From positions 761,465 through 825,464 of the forward strand of contig VZTG01003728.1 in the NCBI GenBank assembly GCA_013397845.1: a stretch of 64,000 nucleotides of DNA. Direction: 5' to 3'. The DNA is from Melanocharis versteri (taxonomy: Eukaryota > Chordata > Aves > Passeriformes > Melanocharitidae). This document shows, piece after piece, positions 13,040 to 24,209 of the stretch. Below the pieces are notes generated by a model, which saw only the letters and a program-made list of their open reading frames with translations, searched no databases and had not been told where the DNA came from. A program made the translations under genes and the position numbers. How positions within the stretch are numbered: the stretch's first letter is position 1; each line of letters opens with the position of its first letter.

Positions 13040-14500
13040 GGAGGAAGTAGGGCAGCAAATAAGATTGCAACCATGGACTTAAAGAGAGCTAACTCTAGCC
13101 TCTTTGGGGGTCTTTTTGAAAGAATCCCGTGGGAATATCCCTACAGAGAAGACAGGTCCAAGAGTGTTGGTTGGTATTCAAAGATCACTTCTTCTAGGCT
13201 CAGGAACAATGCCTCCTGAAGAACAAGAAATTTGGCAAAAATGGAAAGGAACCCGCATGGACAAATAAAGAACTCCTATCATTACTCAGGTGTAGGCGGG
13301 AATTACACAGAAGAAGGAACCATGGTCAGGCCACTTGGAATGAATATTGAGAAACTGTCAGAGTAAGTAGAGATAAGACAAGGAAGGCCGAGACACATCT
13401 GGAATTAAATCTGGCCAAAGATGCCAAGGACACCAAGAAAGGTTCCTTCAAATGCATTGATAGCCGGAGGAAAACAAAGGATAATGTGGGCTTATTAGTA
13501 AATGGAGAGGGGATTCTGGTAAGAGAGGAAGCAGAGAAGGCAGACTGATGCCTTTGTATCAGTCTTCACTGAAAAGACCAGGCCTCAGGGATCCCTGAGC
13601 CAGCAGACCAGGGTAAAGGAATGTTGAAGGGAAGACTTTCCCTTGGTCAAGGAGGATTGGGTCTGAGAATACCTGGGCAAACTTGATATCCTCAAGTCCA
13701 TGAGCCCTGATGGGATGAGTGAGTGCTGAGCCCACAGTGCTGAGAGAGCTGGTACACACCATAGCGGGGCTGCTCATGATCAGCTTCGAAAGGTCATGAA
13801 GATCAGGAGAGGAGCTGAGGACTGGAAGAAAGGAAATGTCACCCCAGTTTTCAAAATGGGCAAGAAATAGGACCCAGGGAGCTACGGGCCAGTCAGCCTC
13901 CTCTTGATCCCTGAGAAGGCGATGGAGCACCTCATTCTGGAGGCCATCTCTGTCCATGTGGAAGACAAGGAGGTGACCAGGAGTAGTCAGCACGGGTTCA
14001 CTAAAGGTAACCAGGTGTTTGGCCAACCTGATTGCCTTCTACAATGAAACAATTACATGGATGGATGAGGGGACAGCAGTGGGTATTGTCTGCCGCACCT
14101 TCAGCAAGGCTTTGGACACTGTCTGTCACAACATCCTCACAGACAAATTCAGGAAGTGTGGACTGGATGAGTGGCCAATGAGGTGGATTGAGAACTGGCT
14201 GAATGGCAGGTCCCAGAGGGTGACAATCAGTGGCACAGGGTCTAGTTAGAGGCCTGTCACAAGCAGTGTCCCTCAAGGTTCAGTACTAGGCTGAGTATTG
14301 TTTGACTCACTTGCTGAGGACCCAGAGCTGGGAGCAGTGGCTGATACCCTGGAGTGCTCTGTAGCCCTTCAGAAGGACCTCAACAGGCTGGAGAGATGGG
14401 CAGAGAGAAACTATCTGAAACTCAACAAAGGCAAGTGCAAAGTCCTGCACCTGGGAAGGAATAACCCAAGGTATCTGTACAGGCCTGGGGCCAATGCACA
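13040..14500 (+). pseudogene. CR1 ORF2 linker and reverse transcriptase remnant
   Basis: Continuation of ORF2 with many stops and frame changes. Recognisable pieces include 'NKIATMDLKRANSSLFGGLF' just after the endonuclease; the 'KSMSPDG' region near 13695; 'SYGPVSL' near 13880; 'SQHGFTKG' near 13988; 'LIAFYNETITWMDEGTAV' near 14022; 'FSKALDT' near 14100, equivalent to the RT motif that carries a catalytic aspartate; and 'CGLDEWPMRWIENWLNGRSQRV' near 14158. After the 'VPQGSVLG' region near 14270-14290 the sequence jumps to 'LGAVADTLECSVALQKDLNRLERWAERN'. The FADD catalytic box that should lie between them has therefore been deleted. Similarity ends near 14500 at 'YRPGAN'. Confidence 0.85.
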
Positions 14501-16481
14501 CATTTTCGTTTACATGACGTTCTGCTTGCTCTGTGGTAGCTTTAAGTTGCTGTAGGATAATGCTGATGGATATGAAATCATTGTCTGGAAAATATAAGTG
14601 AAAATTTTCTTCTTTCCCACATCAGGAAGCCAGCACAGTATTTTCCTGATTTATTTGCAGTTGAGGAAGATTTCCTGATATAGAAAAAACTACTTTGATC
14701 TGATTGAATGACTGGAAGATTATTATAAACTTCATTGGTTGACTCTGTTGTCAACAAAAGGTTTTCTAAGTTTGATTTTGCTGGAAATCAACTAAAGGGA
14801 ACTTAAACCACAAAATAAATGCAGGGATGTGACAGGATGTGCTGACTTACTCATGGAAGTCTTTCATTGAGCAGTGAAATGACACATTTGGAAATACTTG
14901 CAGATCTGCACAATGGTAGGTAATGGTAGTAAAAAAAAGGTAGGAGTCAACTTCCAGAAAAACTTTGTTTCAGACTTATTAAAGACAACCAGCAAAAAAC
15001 CAGACTGTGGTTGAGGAAACACTATAAAGTAAACTACAGCTAACTAACCAGTTCTTCCCAGTGCATGCACTCTCTGAGTCACAGGATCATTACCAGCCCC
15101 AGGACATTGCGTGGACAGTTAGGAGAGACTGTGATGATTGACAGACACTATATATGGTAATTTTGCAAGTCCACAGCAATCCTTCAGAAGATTATGAAAT
15201 GACTTCTTGAGTTTTTAGTGTTTATTTAGCACTGGAACTGTAAGGATATATTGCAAATATAAAGCCAAAAAAGTATGTAACTTAAGGTATGAGTCTCATG
15301 CTCCTTAACAGCTAAGGTCCAAGTGACCTCAATGTCCTCTCTGAATTTATGTCTACATCACATACTTAAGAGCTCATTGAAATGTTTCATATCTTAAATA
15401 GTCTTTTCTGCTTGAGAAAGTTAGTTGTCCAAAATCCAAAACAGGGATTTTATTAAGTAAAACCTAGTCACATAAAGGATTTTTATTGGGTATGGAAAGA
15501 GGATTTGTGTGCTACTTATGTTGGTTTTTATTAGTGTCTTTCCTGTCCCACTTTTTTACCTTTCTGGCAATTAAAAAAAAAAAAAAATGCTAGCAACAAA
15601 ATGTCCTGCAGCAGCTTCTGAATGTGGAAGCCCATAGTAATCTTTCCACGTAGTTTTGAAATGAAGAAAACTGCTCATTACTGAGTTAGATTGTAGTCTT
15701 CAAAAGTGCTTTCTGAAGTTTCTACCAGGGAAACATCATTAAAAATTCAGTACACAGCTCACTCATCTCATTTGTCCCCAAGTGTGCTGTGCATCTGCTG
15801 CTCTGGATAAATTAAAGTATTTCAATTCTTCAAAGAATGAACTTTGAAAAACACAGAACCTGTTGGTCAAAACTAGAAATATTGCTTTAGTTTAAAGAGA
15901 TTAAGGGGTAAAAACCTGATTTTTCTTTAAGTAGCTTAGCTTCAAATGATGGTGAGACTCTACAGGGTGCATGCAAACATAAGAGGATAGTAAAACTACC
16001 ATCAGGAAAATTATATTCCTTTTCATATGCAGATTCCTATCCTTAACGTGGCCTTTTAATTAGCTTGATTATAGTGGTGCTTACTTGTTAGTGCCTCAGT
16101 GCTTTAATTTAAGAAACTGACTGTGTGTTCATTATAAATTCCTATTTTCAAAGATTTATAAATAAAGCTGAGCAGCAGCAACCACAACAGAAATGAAAGA
16201 TAAATTTACTTGTAAAATGTGATGAGGGAAATACCACTTGGGGATATTTCCAAACACTTTCAGCTCAAACTTGACTTCAGCTTGGCACGGCTAAGAATTG
16301 TGCATGTTACGGATGAATTCTTCTAGCTTTAAAGTGTAGGTTTTCATAGCATTTCTGTTGTTCAGAATATGAAATACTTAATTAAGACATAACACCAATG
16401 TATAGAAACAATGCAATTGATGTAAGTAAAAAGGTGGTTTGAGAACCAGAGCCTGGTTGTTGAGAGTTGGAGAAGAACTGG
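14501..16481. other. Noncoding stretch, no gene seen
   Basis: AT-rich sequence between the CR1 and the solo LTR, with a 15-base A run at 15573-15587. No open frame of note and no recognisable repeat. Confidence 0.55.
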
Positions 16482-17262
16482 TGTGCTGGTTTGAAAGTAA
16501 ACTGGCAGGAGAAATTAACCCCATTTGTTTACCTTAAGAGAGGTTTCAGGTCAGAGTTACAATTTAATAGAAAGATTACGATAAATGCAATGATACACAG
16601 AGAGCTGGCTTAAACCCACAAAGCTGTTGGCACGCCGTTGGTCAGTGGTGGTTGCAGTCGTATCAAGGGTTGGTTGCAGTCCTGTTGAAGTGATGGTCAT
16701 AGTCTTGTCAAAAGCAGTGGTCCTGTGGAAGTTCTGATCCTCCTCTGCATCTATCAGGTGGTGGTGGTGCTGTCCCAAGTTCCCAAACCCACAGATTTAT
16801 ATGCTTAAGTTCAGGTGGGAATGCTCATTATCTCCCCCAGGGCAGGGAGTTTCACAGTGGAATGATGTAATACTGTGAGTCATGAGATATTTGGAAGTCC
16901 TTGACAGTCTAGGTCGTTGCAGCTGCCCATGCTGCTGGTGTCACTGAGTCCATTACGGCCCATCAGCAGAGATGACCCCTCTAATGGGTGTAACTGTGCT
17001 GGTGCTTCCCCAGAGGGAGTTACCACAGCTGAGTCATTTGTGAAGAAAAAGGAACACTACCCCGCCTTGCAGGGTTCCCTCTTTTTCCTTACCCCATTTA
17101 GCACCCAGCCTGTAGCCTTAGATGTCTGGTGTGGACAGGGCAGCTCCTGCAAATGACCCATCATTAGCAGCTCATTAGAAAAAAAGTAGAGGGGGGTAGA
17201 ATACACAGTGTGGTTACACCTACATAGTCCTAAACTGGCACCCTACTCCTGTAACCAGGACA
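16482..17262 (-). mobile_element. Solo LTR, ERVL-like, with 5-bp target-site duplication
   Basis: A 781-bp element bounded by TG at 16482 and CA at 17262. Its ends form an imperfect inverted repeat ('tgtgctggtt' against 'tgtcctggtt' on the other strand). The 5 bases ACTGG flank it at 16477-16481 and 17263-17267. A 5-bp duplication is typical of class III (ERVL-like) elements. Transcriptional sense is minus: a reversed TATAAAT lies at 16795-16801 and a reversed ATTAAA polyadenylation signal at 16563-16568. No internal retroviral sequence adjoins it, so it is a solo LTR left by LTR-LTR recombination. Part of it (from 16732) is repeated at 17959-18489 by an apparent assembly duplication. Confidence 0.85.
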
Positions 17263-17598
17263 ACTGGTAAACACTTTGTAATTGCTGTATTTAGGAAAAT
17301 ATTGTTTTGTATTTGAGGATTTGCAGTCTGTTACTCATGCAGAAATTATTGCCAGAAGAGTGTTTTAATAAATTCACATACCACAGTCTTTCAAACACCT
17401 GGGAATCTATAAATGTACAGTGAATACAGGCAAAGAAAACATCAGGGTTGGCTCAATGGCAGAACTCCGTTTTGCAGTGACAGCAGAAGAATTTGAGTGG
17501 GAAAAGTGTTTAAAGGCAGGATTGGAAAGAGTGTTCAGGAATCTCAGAAGGTAAAAATGAGTAAGGAAGGCTGGCAGAGATAAGTAGATATTCAGGTT

Positions 17599-17957
17599 TG
17601 TCGTTGTTTAACGTTGTTTAACGTTGCTTATTTGGCAAAAAAGCCCTTCAGAGCTGCTCGCTCACTCACCCCAGTGGGATGGAGGAAAGAATCAAAAAGT
17701 AAACATGAGAGAACTTGTGAGAGGAGGTGAAGATAATTTAATGGGGAAAAGCCGTGCTTGCAAACTGTACATGCAAACAAATCAAACCAAACCAAGGTAT
17801 TCATTCATCACTTCTGCTGGGCAGCCAGACACTCAGCCATCTCCAGGAAAGCAAGGCTCCATTACATGAGGTAGTGAATTTGGAAGACAAACGCCAGAAA
17901 TCTTTCATCCACCTTTCCTTCTTCTGCTTACACACGTTCAGCCCCTGAGAGGACCCA
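17599..17957 (-). mobile_element. Partial LTR, same family as 59315-59911
   Basis: The left end begins with a degenerate version of the family terminus ('tgtcgttgtttaac' against 'tgtcacggtttaac'). It is followed by 'gctgctcgctcactcacccc' near 17653, 'gataatttaatggggaaa' near 17733 (a reversed ATTAAA-type signal), 'cagccatctccaggaaagca' near 17834 and 'ttggaagacaaacgccag' near 17879. All have counterparts in order in the 59315-59911 LTR. Sense is minus. The first copy is cut by the N at 17958. The same sequence reappears at 18826 and continues to about 19165, where similarity to the family is lost, so the element itself is truncated. Confidence 0.7.
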
Positions 17958-17958
17958 N
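17958..17958. other. Single N at duplication junction
   Basis: One unresolved base lies exactly between the two 1,226-bp copies. It marks a contig join. Confidence 0.95.
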
Positions 17959-18489
17959 TTCTGATCCTCCTCTGCATCTATCAGGTGGTGGTGGTGCTGT
18001 CCCAAGTTCCCAAACCCACAGATTTATATGCTTAAGTTCAGGTGGGAATGCTCATTACCTCCCCCAGGGCAGGGAGTTTCACAGTGGAATGATGTATTAC
18101 TGTGAGTCATGGGATATTTGGAAGTCCTTGATGGTCTAGGTCGTTGCAGCTGCCCATGCTGCTGGTGTCACTGAGTCCATTACGGCCCATCAGCAGAGAT
18201 GACCCCTCTAATGGGTGTAACTGTGCTGGTGCTTCCCCAGAGGGAGTTACCACAGCTGAGTCATTTGTGAAGAAAAAGGAACACTACCCCGCCTTGCAGG
18301 GTTCCCTCTTTTTCCTTACCCCATTTAGCACCCAGCCTGTAGCCTTAGATGTCTGGTGTGGACAGGGCAGCTCCTGCAAATGACCCATCATTAGCAGCTC
18401 ATTAGAAAAAAAGTAGAGGGGGGTAGAATACACAGTGTGGTTACACCTACATAGTCCTAAACTGGCACCCTACTCCTGTAACCAGGACA
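17959..18489 (-). mobile_element. Second assembled copy of the 16482-17262 LTR (partial)
   Basis: Corresponds base for base, apart from five of the substitutions listed for the duplication, to 16732-17262. The copy starts abruptly inside the LTR right after the N and ends at the LTR's CA terminus at 18488-18489. The missing first 250 bases and the N boundary show it is not an independent insertion. Confidence 0.85.
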
Positions 18490-18825
18490 ACTGGTAAACA
18501 CTTTGTAATTGCTGTATTTAGGAAAATATTGTTTTGTATTTGAGGATTTGCAGTCTGTTACTCATGCAGAAATTATTGCCAGAAGAGTGTTTTAATAAAT
18601 TCACATACCACAGTCTTTCAAACACCTGGGAATCTATAAATGTACAGTGAATACAGGCAAAGAAAACATCAGGGTTGGCTCAATGGCAGAACTCCGTTTT
18701 GCAGTGACAGCAGAAGAATTTGAGTGGGAAAAGTGTTTAAAGGCAGGATTGGAAAGAGTGTTCAGGAATCTCAGAAGGTAAAAATGAGTAAGGAAGGCTG
18801 GCAGAGATAAGTAGATATTCAGGTT

Positions 18826-19165
18826 TGTCGTTGTTTAACGTTGTTTAACGTTGCTTATTTGGCAAAAAAGCCCTTCAGAGCTGCTCGCTCACTCACCCCA
18901 GTGGGATGGAGGAAAGAATCAAAAAGTAAACATGAGAGAACTTGTGAGAGGAGGTGAAGATAATTTAATGGGGAAAAGCTGTGCTTGCAAACTGTACATG
19001 CAAACAAATCAAACCAAACCAAGGTATTCATTCATCACTTCTGCTGGGCAGCCAGACACTCAGCCATCTCCAGGAAAGCAAGGCTCCATTACATGAGGTA
19101 GTGAATTTGGAAGACAAACGCCAGAAATCTTTCATCCACCTTTCCTTCTTCTGCTTACACACGTT
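18826..19165 (-). mobile_element. Second assembled copy of the partial LTR at 17599
   Basis: Same landmarks as the 17599-17957 fragment at offset 1,227. Here the sequence continues without a gap past the duplicated region. LTR similarity fades near 19165, and the next few hundred bases (to about 19530) are not recognisable. Confidence 0.65.
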
Positions 19166-22100
19166 CAGCCCCTGAGAGGACCCATGCCACTTCCCACACA
19201 TCAGCCCCCTCTCATCTTGGAACTCCGTTCTGGGAAAGGAGAGAAAGCAAGAATACTACCCAAGCGCATTGCCATGAGGAAAGGGGAGAATCAGAGGAGA
19301 GTGCCTAAATGACTGGAGCTTCTGCTTCTGTAGTTGTCAGGACAGGAGTCGGTCCTTTGGCTCCTACACCTTCTCTCAGCATCAGCCAATGGCTAGGCAG
19401 AGGTAGAGATAAGGTGTTAGGTCAGATCAGCTAAACCTTGTGGGCTCCAGCCCTCTACCCTCTGCCTATGGTCTTGAGCCAGCTCTACTGAGGTGGATGA
19501 AGGAGTGAAGAGCCATCTGTGTTAAATGACTGCATGACTGCAGCTTTAGATATGCAAGTTGGGTAGCTACTTAGTTTCCTCAAAAGCTCATTTTGCAAGA
19601 CTTCAGGGAGAGAGAAGAATCAGGCCATGTAATTTAATGGACCATTCAAGTCACCAGCAAGCTGCCACAGATTGGACAGCTGTGATGGCCTGTACCAGAG
19701 GCACAGTGGTTTGCCTCGTCACATCATATTCATGTAGCTTTCTAAAACGTTTTTTAATTATTTCACGCAAATGTACTATTTAAACAGAGAAGCACTATTG
19801 AATCCAAGTCCCCCCAAGAGAAAAAAAGATTGTTATGCTGATGAAAAGAAGCTTAATTTGTTTCTTAAGATAAAGTTGACTCTTCAAGTGCTGTGACTTT
19901 GCAGATGTGCAATCCAACAACTATTCAGTGTTCATCAACAGATTTCATAGTTTTTAAGATCAATTTATTAAGTCCATCTGTCAGCGAGGATGCTCCTCCA
20001 GGATATTTTTAGGCAGACTCCAGAGGGAAGACTGATTTCACTTATAGAGAAAGGAGTACTGATGTTTTCACCTACCACTAGCAGTAACCCCAAACTCCTG
20101 AATTTTACTTTTGCAACTGTGCAGAATCTGGATCTGCAGCTGAATATGATTTGATACTTTATATTTTGATAGTGGTACCCTGATTTTCCTTTTTCGGAGA
20201 AGTTTTAGTGGAGACCTTCAAACTTACTCCCAACTTTGAAAGAACGGGCTATAACTTCCGATTCTTAAGATAAATCGTGAAAGAAGCCTTGGAGCCTAAT
20301 ACGCATTGGCTTGGACATGATGAGGGAGGGCTTAAAAACAGAGAAGACAGCGTTTGATAGAATGGCTTTCATCCACAGCTGTCAGCTGCAGTCACCAGAG
20401 GGCACATTCTTGTCCCTGCATAAAACAGAGAGGAAACAGATGAGTACCCTTTGAGGGCTGATTCGTGCTTTAAAGGTCTCATGTATTTCCAGGTAAACTA
20501 ACATAACACGGAGAATGTAGCTAGCATAAGCTTTTTAAGTGCACACCTGCTGAATATTTCATACTAGCCATTCTTCCAGGTTGAATGAGGTGTATGCAAG
20601 TGGTTATCAAACTGTTTTTTGACAGGAAGGGCAAAATCTCTATGTCATGAGCAGTAATCACAAGGAGGCCTCCTACAGTGTAAGATCCCACCACTTTCCC
20701 AGCAACACTTCTCCTATTTTCTCTCCAGATTTTATCAGCAGTGTGACAGACAAACAGGCTGCTAATAATTTGTTCTTCCACCCTCTCCTCCTCCTCTCAA
20801 CTATTTTTAAATGGAGCGTGTAATTTCACTGTACTGAATGCTTAATATTATCTGTGCACAACGTGAATTGCATCTTCTTCCTACCTGCTGGAAGACATTC
20901 ATTTAACTGGCAGCTGTTGTAAGAATTAAGAGAAACAAGGGCAGAGGAAAGAAACAATTGACGTTATGTACCACAAAGGAAGAAAATAAATTAACTTTTG
21001 ATTGATGGACAGAAATATGGTGGTTATATGACAGAAATAAAACATTTCCTTCTCCTAATAGTCTGCTACATCCCTCCTCTGACTTTAAAATTCAGTACAA
21101 ATAAGGAGGATATAACCACAAAGCGTTCACAAAAACTACTTTCTGGGTCAAGAGGGAAGTAATAAATACTTTTGAATGCAAAATCTGGAGAAGGCATGGC
21201 AAAGTGATAGCTCCTGTAAGTAAATGTAATGTTTTTAAGAGAAGTTTCATGATGATGTACAATACTAAGGCATGGACAAGCATAAAACTGCTGTGCCAGT
21301 GTGGGCACAAGCAAGAAGCAGAATATGAGAGCCCCAAGACAGAGCACTGTTCTAACCTTGCTGCATCTGTAGAGTGAGGAAGATTTGTAAGTCCACTTTG
21401 TCCTGTGTGATCAAGGAGCACACAGGAAAGGCTAAATACTCAGCTGCCAGATCAAGCATTTGCTGACATGAATGCCAGGTTTTTTAGGTGCAAACAGATG
21501 GAGTTACAGTTGTAACCTGTATCTCTGTGTTGGGAACAAGTATAACAGAGTGGCAAGATGGATTTGTTTGAATGCTTTCTCTGTATATACAAGCAAAATG
21601 CAAAGTGGAATATTTAGAAAGTCTTTGGAAAACCCTGAAATTACTACACATTCACAGCAGCAGAATCTGAAGTTGTACATAAAGCCACTAATAAGGACAA
21701 TCAATTCTAAATTATTCTCAGCACAAGAGCAGAAGCTGGACAGGAAGAGCTTTAATATAACAGTCTGTAAGCTTAAGTTACAAAGGGTTGTTTAAAAGGT
21801 CTCAACTGCAAGAAAAGAACACTACAACAAAGTGTTTATTGCTGAGTTTGCTATAAAGAAATAACCTTTCCAGATATTTGTAAAGAAAGAGAAAAGTATC
21901 CACATGCTTTTTTCATATAAAGCCAGGTTTTGTTTTCATCTGGAAAAAACCCACAGACTAGACTAACAATCTCACAATCTTGATTTACCTTGTGGCTTTT
22001 AAGAGCAAGCTGAGACATAAAGATGAGAAGCTGTAAGAGCCTTTGGCAATGCCAAGCGGAGAGCTCAGCGAAGAGCTGGCAGAGATCTCGGAAGGTGGCT

Positions 22101-22330
22101 GTCTTTGGGTTCAGGGTGCTGATGCCTTTCTGGTAGCAGTTCGCAAAGACCAAAGTTGGATTACGCAAGCAAAGTTCGAAGCACCAGGTTTACACTGAGA
22201 TTTTTTCCTGTACTTGGTGGTTGTCTGGCAAAGCATGAATAAGGTGAGACCAAGATCGCTCTTCCCCAGCTTCCCTAGAAGGAAACAGGCTACTGAAGAT
22301 TGTGTGGAGATGGTTTCTGAGATGGAACAT
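19166..22330. other. Noncoding stretch, no gene seen
   Basis: Starts with about 350 bases of somewhat GC-richer unrecognised sequence, then AT-rich DNA. Open frames are under about 110 codons and lie on both strands without family resemblance. Confidence 0.5.
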
Positions 22331-23236
22331 TGTATTGGTTTTGCGTGGCCTGGTTTTTGTAGTGGTGGGGCCACAGAGGTGGCTTCTGTGAGAAGCTGCT
22401 AGAAGCTTCCACCATATCAGGCAGAGCCAACAGTCCCTGGTGATTCCAAAGATGGAAGTGCTGCTGGCCAAGGCTGGGCCAATTAGAGATGTTGGTAATG
22501 TCTCTGTGATAACAGATTTAAGAAGAAATCAGAACAAAATATTTTGCACAGTTTTATTTCAACCAGAGAAGGGTGGAGTGGGTACATTTGAGAGGAACAA
22601 ATCTGCAGACACCAAGATCTGTGAAGGAGAGAAAGAGGTGCTCCAGGCACTGGAGCCAAGGTTTCCCTGCAGCCTGTGGTGCAGCCCATGGTGAGCCCAT
22701 GGTGTGCCCCTGCAGCCCATGGAGATCCCTGGGGATGCAGAGATCCACCTGCAACCTGCTCAGGAGTCCCACGCCAGAGCAGGTGAATGCCTGAGAGGAG
22801 GCTGTCAGCCTGTGGGAGACCCGTGGAGAGAGGCTCCCATGCTGGCACAGCCTATCCTAGAAGGGCTGCACCCCATGGAAGAGTGACCCACACTGCAGCA
22901 GTCTGGGGAGGATGGTTGCCTGTGGGATGGACTCACGTTGCAGCAGTTTGCAGGCAGCTGTTGCTCATGAGATGGAGCCACATTGGAGAAGTTCATGGAG
23001 AGCTGTCTCCCATGGGAGACATGACCCTGCTCTGATTTTGTTAGTAGTAAATTCACTTCATATCTCTAAGTTGAGCCTGTTTTGCCCTTGATGGTGTTTG
23101 ATGAGTGATCTCTCCCAGCCCTTATCTCAACCCACGAACCCTTTGTTAAATTTTCTCTCCTCTCTCCAGCTGCAGAGGAGACTGAGTGAGTGGCTTTTGT
23201 GGGTGCCTGGCATCCAGCCTGGATCAACCCATGACA
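22331..23236 (+). mobile_element. Solo LTR of a third avian family
   Basis: Begins TGTATTGGTTTTGCGTGG at 22331 and ends near 'caacccatgaca' at 23236. Landmarks recalled from this abundant avian LTR type are: 'gtggcttctgtgagaagctgctagaagctt' near 22379-22408; the TATA-like 'aacagatttaagaag' near 22511; 'gcagacaccaagatctgtgaa' near 22605; 'agtaaattcacttc' near 23046, in the position of a polyadenylation-type signal; 'gatgagtgatctctcccagcccttatctca' near 23100; and 'aggagactgagtgagtggctttt' near 23174. The middle (22660-23030) is built from degenerate units of the type 'catgg...gcagcag'. Several open frames cross it on both strands, but they come from this repeat structure. No target-site duplication was found. 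Sense is plus. Confidence 0.75.
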
Positions 23237-23328
23237 CACCTGCAAGATCATTCTTTTAGTCTGAATTTTAGCTCGTCCTGGTAATCCAGGGTCAGGACTC
23301 AAAGGAATACTGAGTTAAGTTTGCTGAC

Positions 23329-23424
23329 AACACTAAATTGGGAGGAGCTGTCAACTCCCTGGAGGGCAAAGAGGCCAACACTAAATTGGGAGGAGCTGTC
23401 AACTCCCTTGAGGGCAGGGAGGCC
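23329..23424. repeat. 48-bp tandem duplication inside CR1
   Basis: Bases 23329-23376 ('aacactaaattgggaggagc...') are repeated at 23377-23424 with about three differences. It has no N at the junction, so unlike the neighbouring duplication it is probably real. It repeats the segment just after the reverse transcriptase FADD box. Confidence 0.85.
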
Positions 23425-23640
23425 CTGCAGAGAGACCTAGCAATTTAGGAAGATGGGCAGTCACCAAGTGTATGAAGTTTAACAACTGGCGAATGCCAGA
23501 TTCTGTACCTGGGGTGTGGCAACTGCTTGTATAGGCTGGGGAATGAGAGGCTGGAGAGCAGTGCCATGGAAAGTGATCTGTGTGTCTTGGCAGATGGCAA
23601 GTTGAACATGAGTCAGCAGTGCCCTGGCAGCCAGGACAGA

Positions 23641-24209
23641 TGTCTGTGTCCTGGGGGCATCAGGCACAGCATCACCAGCTGGGCAAGGGAGGGGTTTGTC
23701 CCCCTCTGCTCTGCACTGGGGCAGCCTCACCTTGAGTGCTGGGGGCAGTTTTGGGTGCCACGATATAAAATAGACATTAAGCTATTAGAGAGCATTCAGA
23801 GCAGGGCCATGAGGATGGGGAAAGGTCTGGAGGAGAAACCATATAAGAAGAGGCTGAGGTCACTTGGTTTTTCAGCTTGGAGGAGTCCGCGGGGCAACCT
23901 ATTGCAGTTACAACTTCCTTGTGANTGTCTGTGTCCTGGGGGCATCAGGCAGAGCATCACCAGCTGGGCAAGGGAGGGGTTTGTCCCCCTCTGCTCTGCA
24001 CTGGGGCAGCCTCACCTTGAGTGCTGCGGGCAGTTTTGGGTGCCACGATATAAAATAGACATTAAGCTATTAGAGAGCATTCAGAGCAGGGCCATGAGGA
24101 TGGGGAAAGGTCTGGAGGAGAAACCATATAAGAAGAGGCTGAGGTCACTTGGTTTTTCAGCTTGGAGGAGTCCGCGGGGCAACCTATTGCAGTTACAACT
24201 TCCTTGTGA
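23641..24209. repeat. 284-bp duplication across a single N (probable false duplication)
   Basis: Bases 23641-23924 recur at 23926-24209 (offset 285) with one N at 23925 and two visible substitutions (23667/23952 and 23742/24027). The left copy joins CR1 sequence upstream and the right copy joins the correct CR1 continuation downstream. Removing one copy gives a normal CR1 order. The pattern matches the larger N-joined duplication at 16732-19184. Confidence 0.88.

Larger units (their letters stand above)
12085..14500 (+). mobile_element. CR1 LINE, long but 3'-truncated copy
   Basis: The largest retrotransposon in the window. It contains, in order, the last codons of CR1 ORF1 ending at a TGA at 12204-12206, a short spacer, the ORF2 endonuclease region (about 12390-13040), the linker, and reverse transcriptase segments to about 14500. 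All parts lie in the plus orientation and carry stops and frameshifts, so it is a dead copy. Most genomic CR1 copies are 5'-truncated and keep the 3' end. This one keeps 5' material but stops inside the ORF2 C-terminal region, with no 3' UTR or terminal octamer-like repeat. A later deletion or rearrangement probably removed the 3' end. Confidence 0.9.
16732..19184. repeat. 1,226-bp tandem duplication across a single N (probable false duplication)
   Basis: Bases 16732-17957 recur at 17959-19184 with constant offset 1,227, separated by one N at 17958. At least six substitutions were seen by eye: 16831/18058, 16870/18097, 16885/18112, 16905/18132, 16906/18133 and 17753/18980. No indels were noticed. 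The second copy runs straight into unique sequence at 19185, and the first follows unique sequence at its left end. A one-base N exactly at the junction, high identity and haplotype-like differences fit two overlapping contigs that were not merged, rather than a biological duplication. Copy numbers in this interval should be halved. Confidence 0.9.

Noticed and set aside
13559..14026. 155-codon minus-strand open frame
   Set aside because: It is the antisense shadow of CR1 reverse transcriptase sequence.
16732..19184. A real segmental duplication
   Set aside because: The exact N at the junction, the high identity and the same pattern at 23925 favour an assembly artefact; not formally excluded.
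22440..23056. Several overlapping open frames on both strands, up to about 121 codons
   Set aside because: They lie inside the third LTR type and arise from its GC-rich degenerate repeats.
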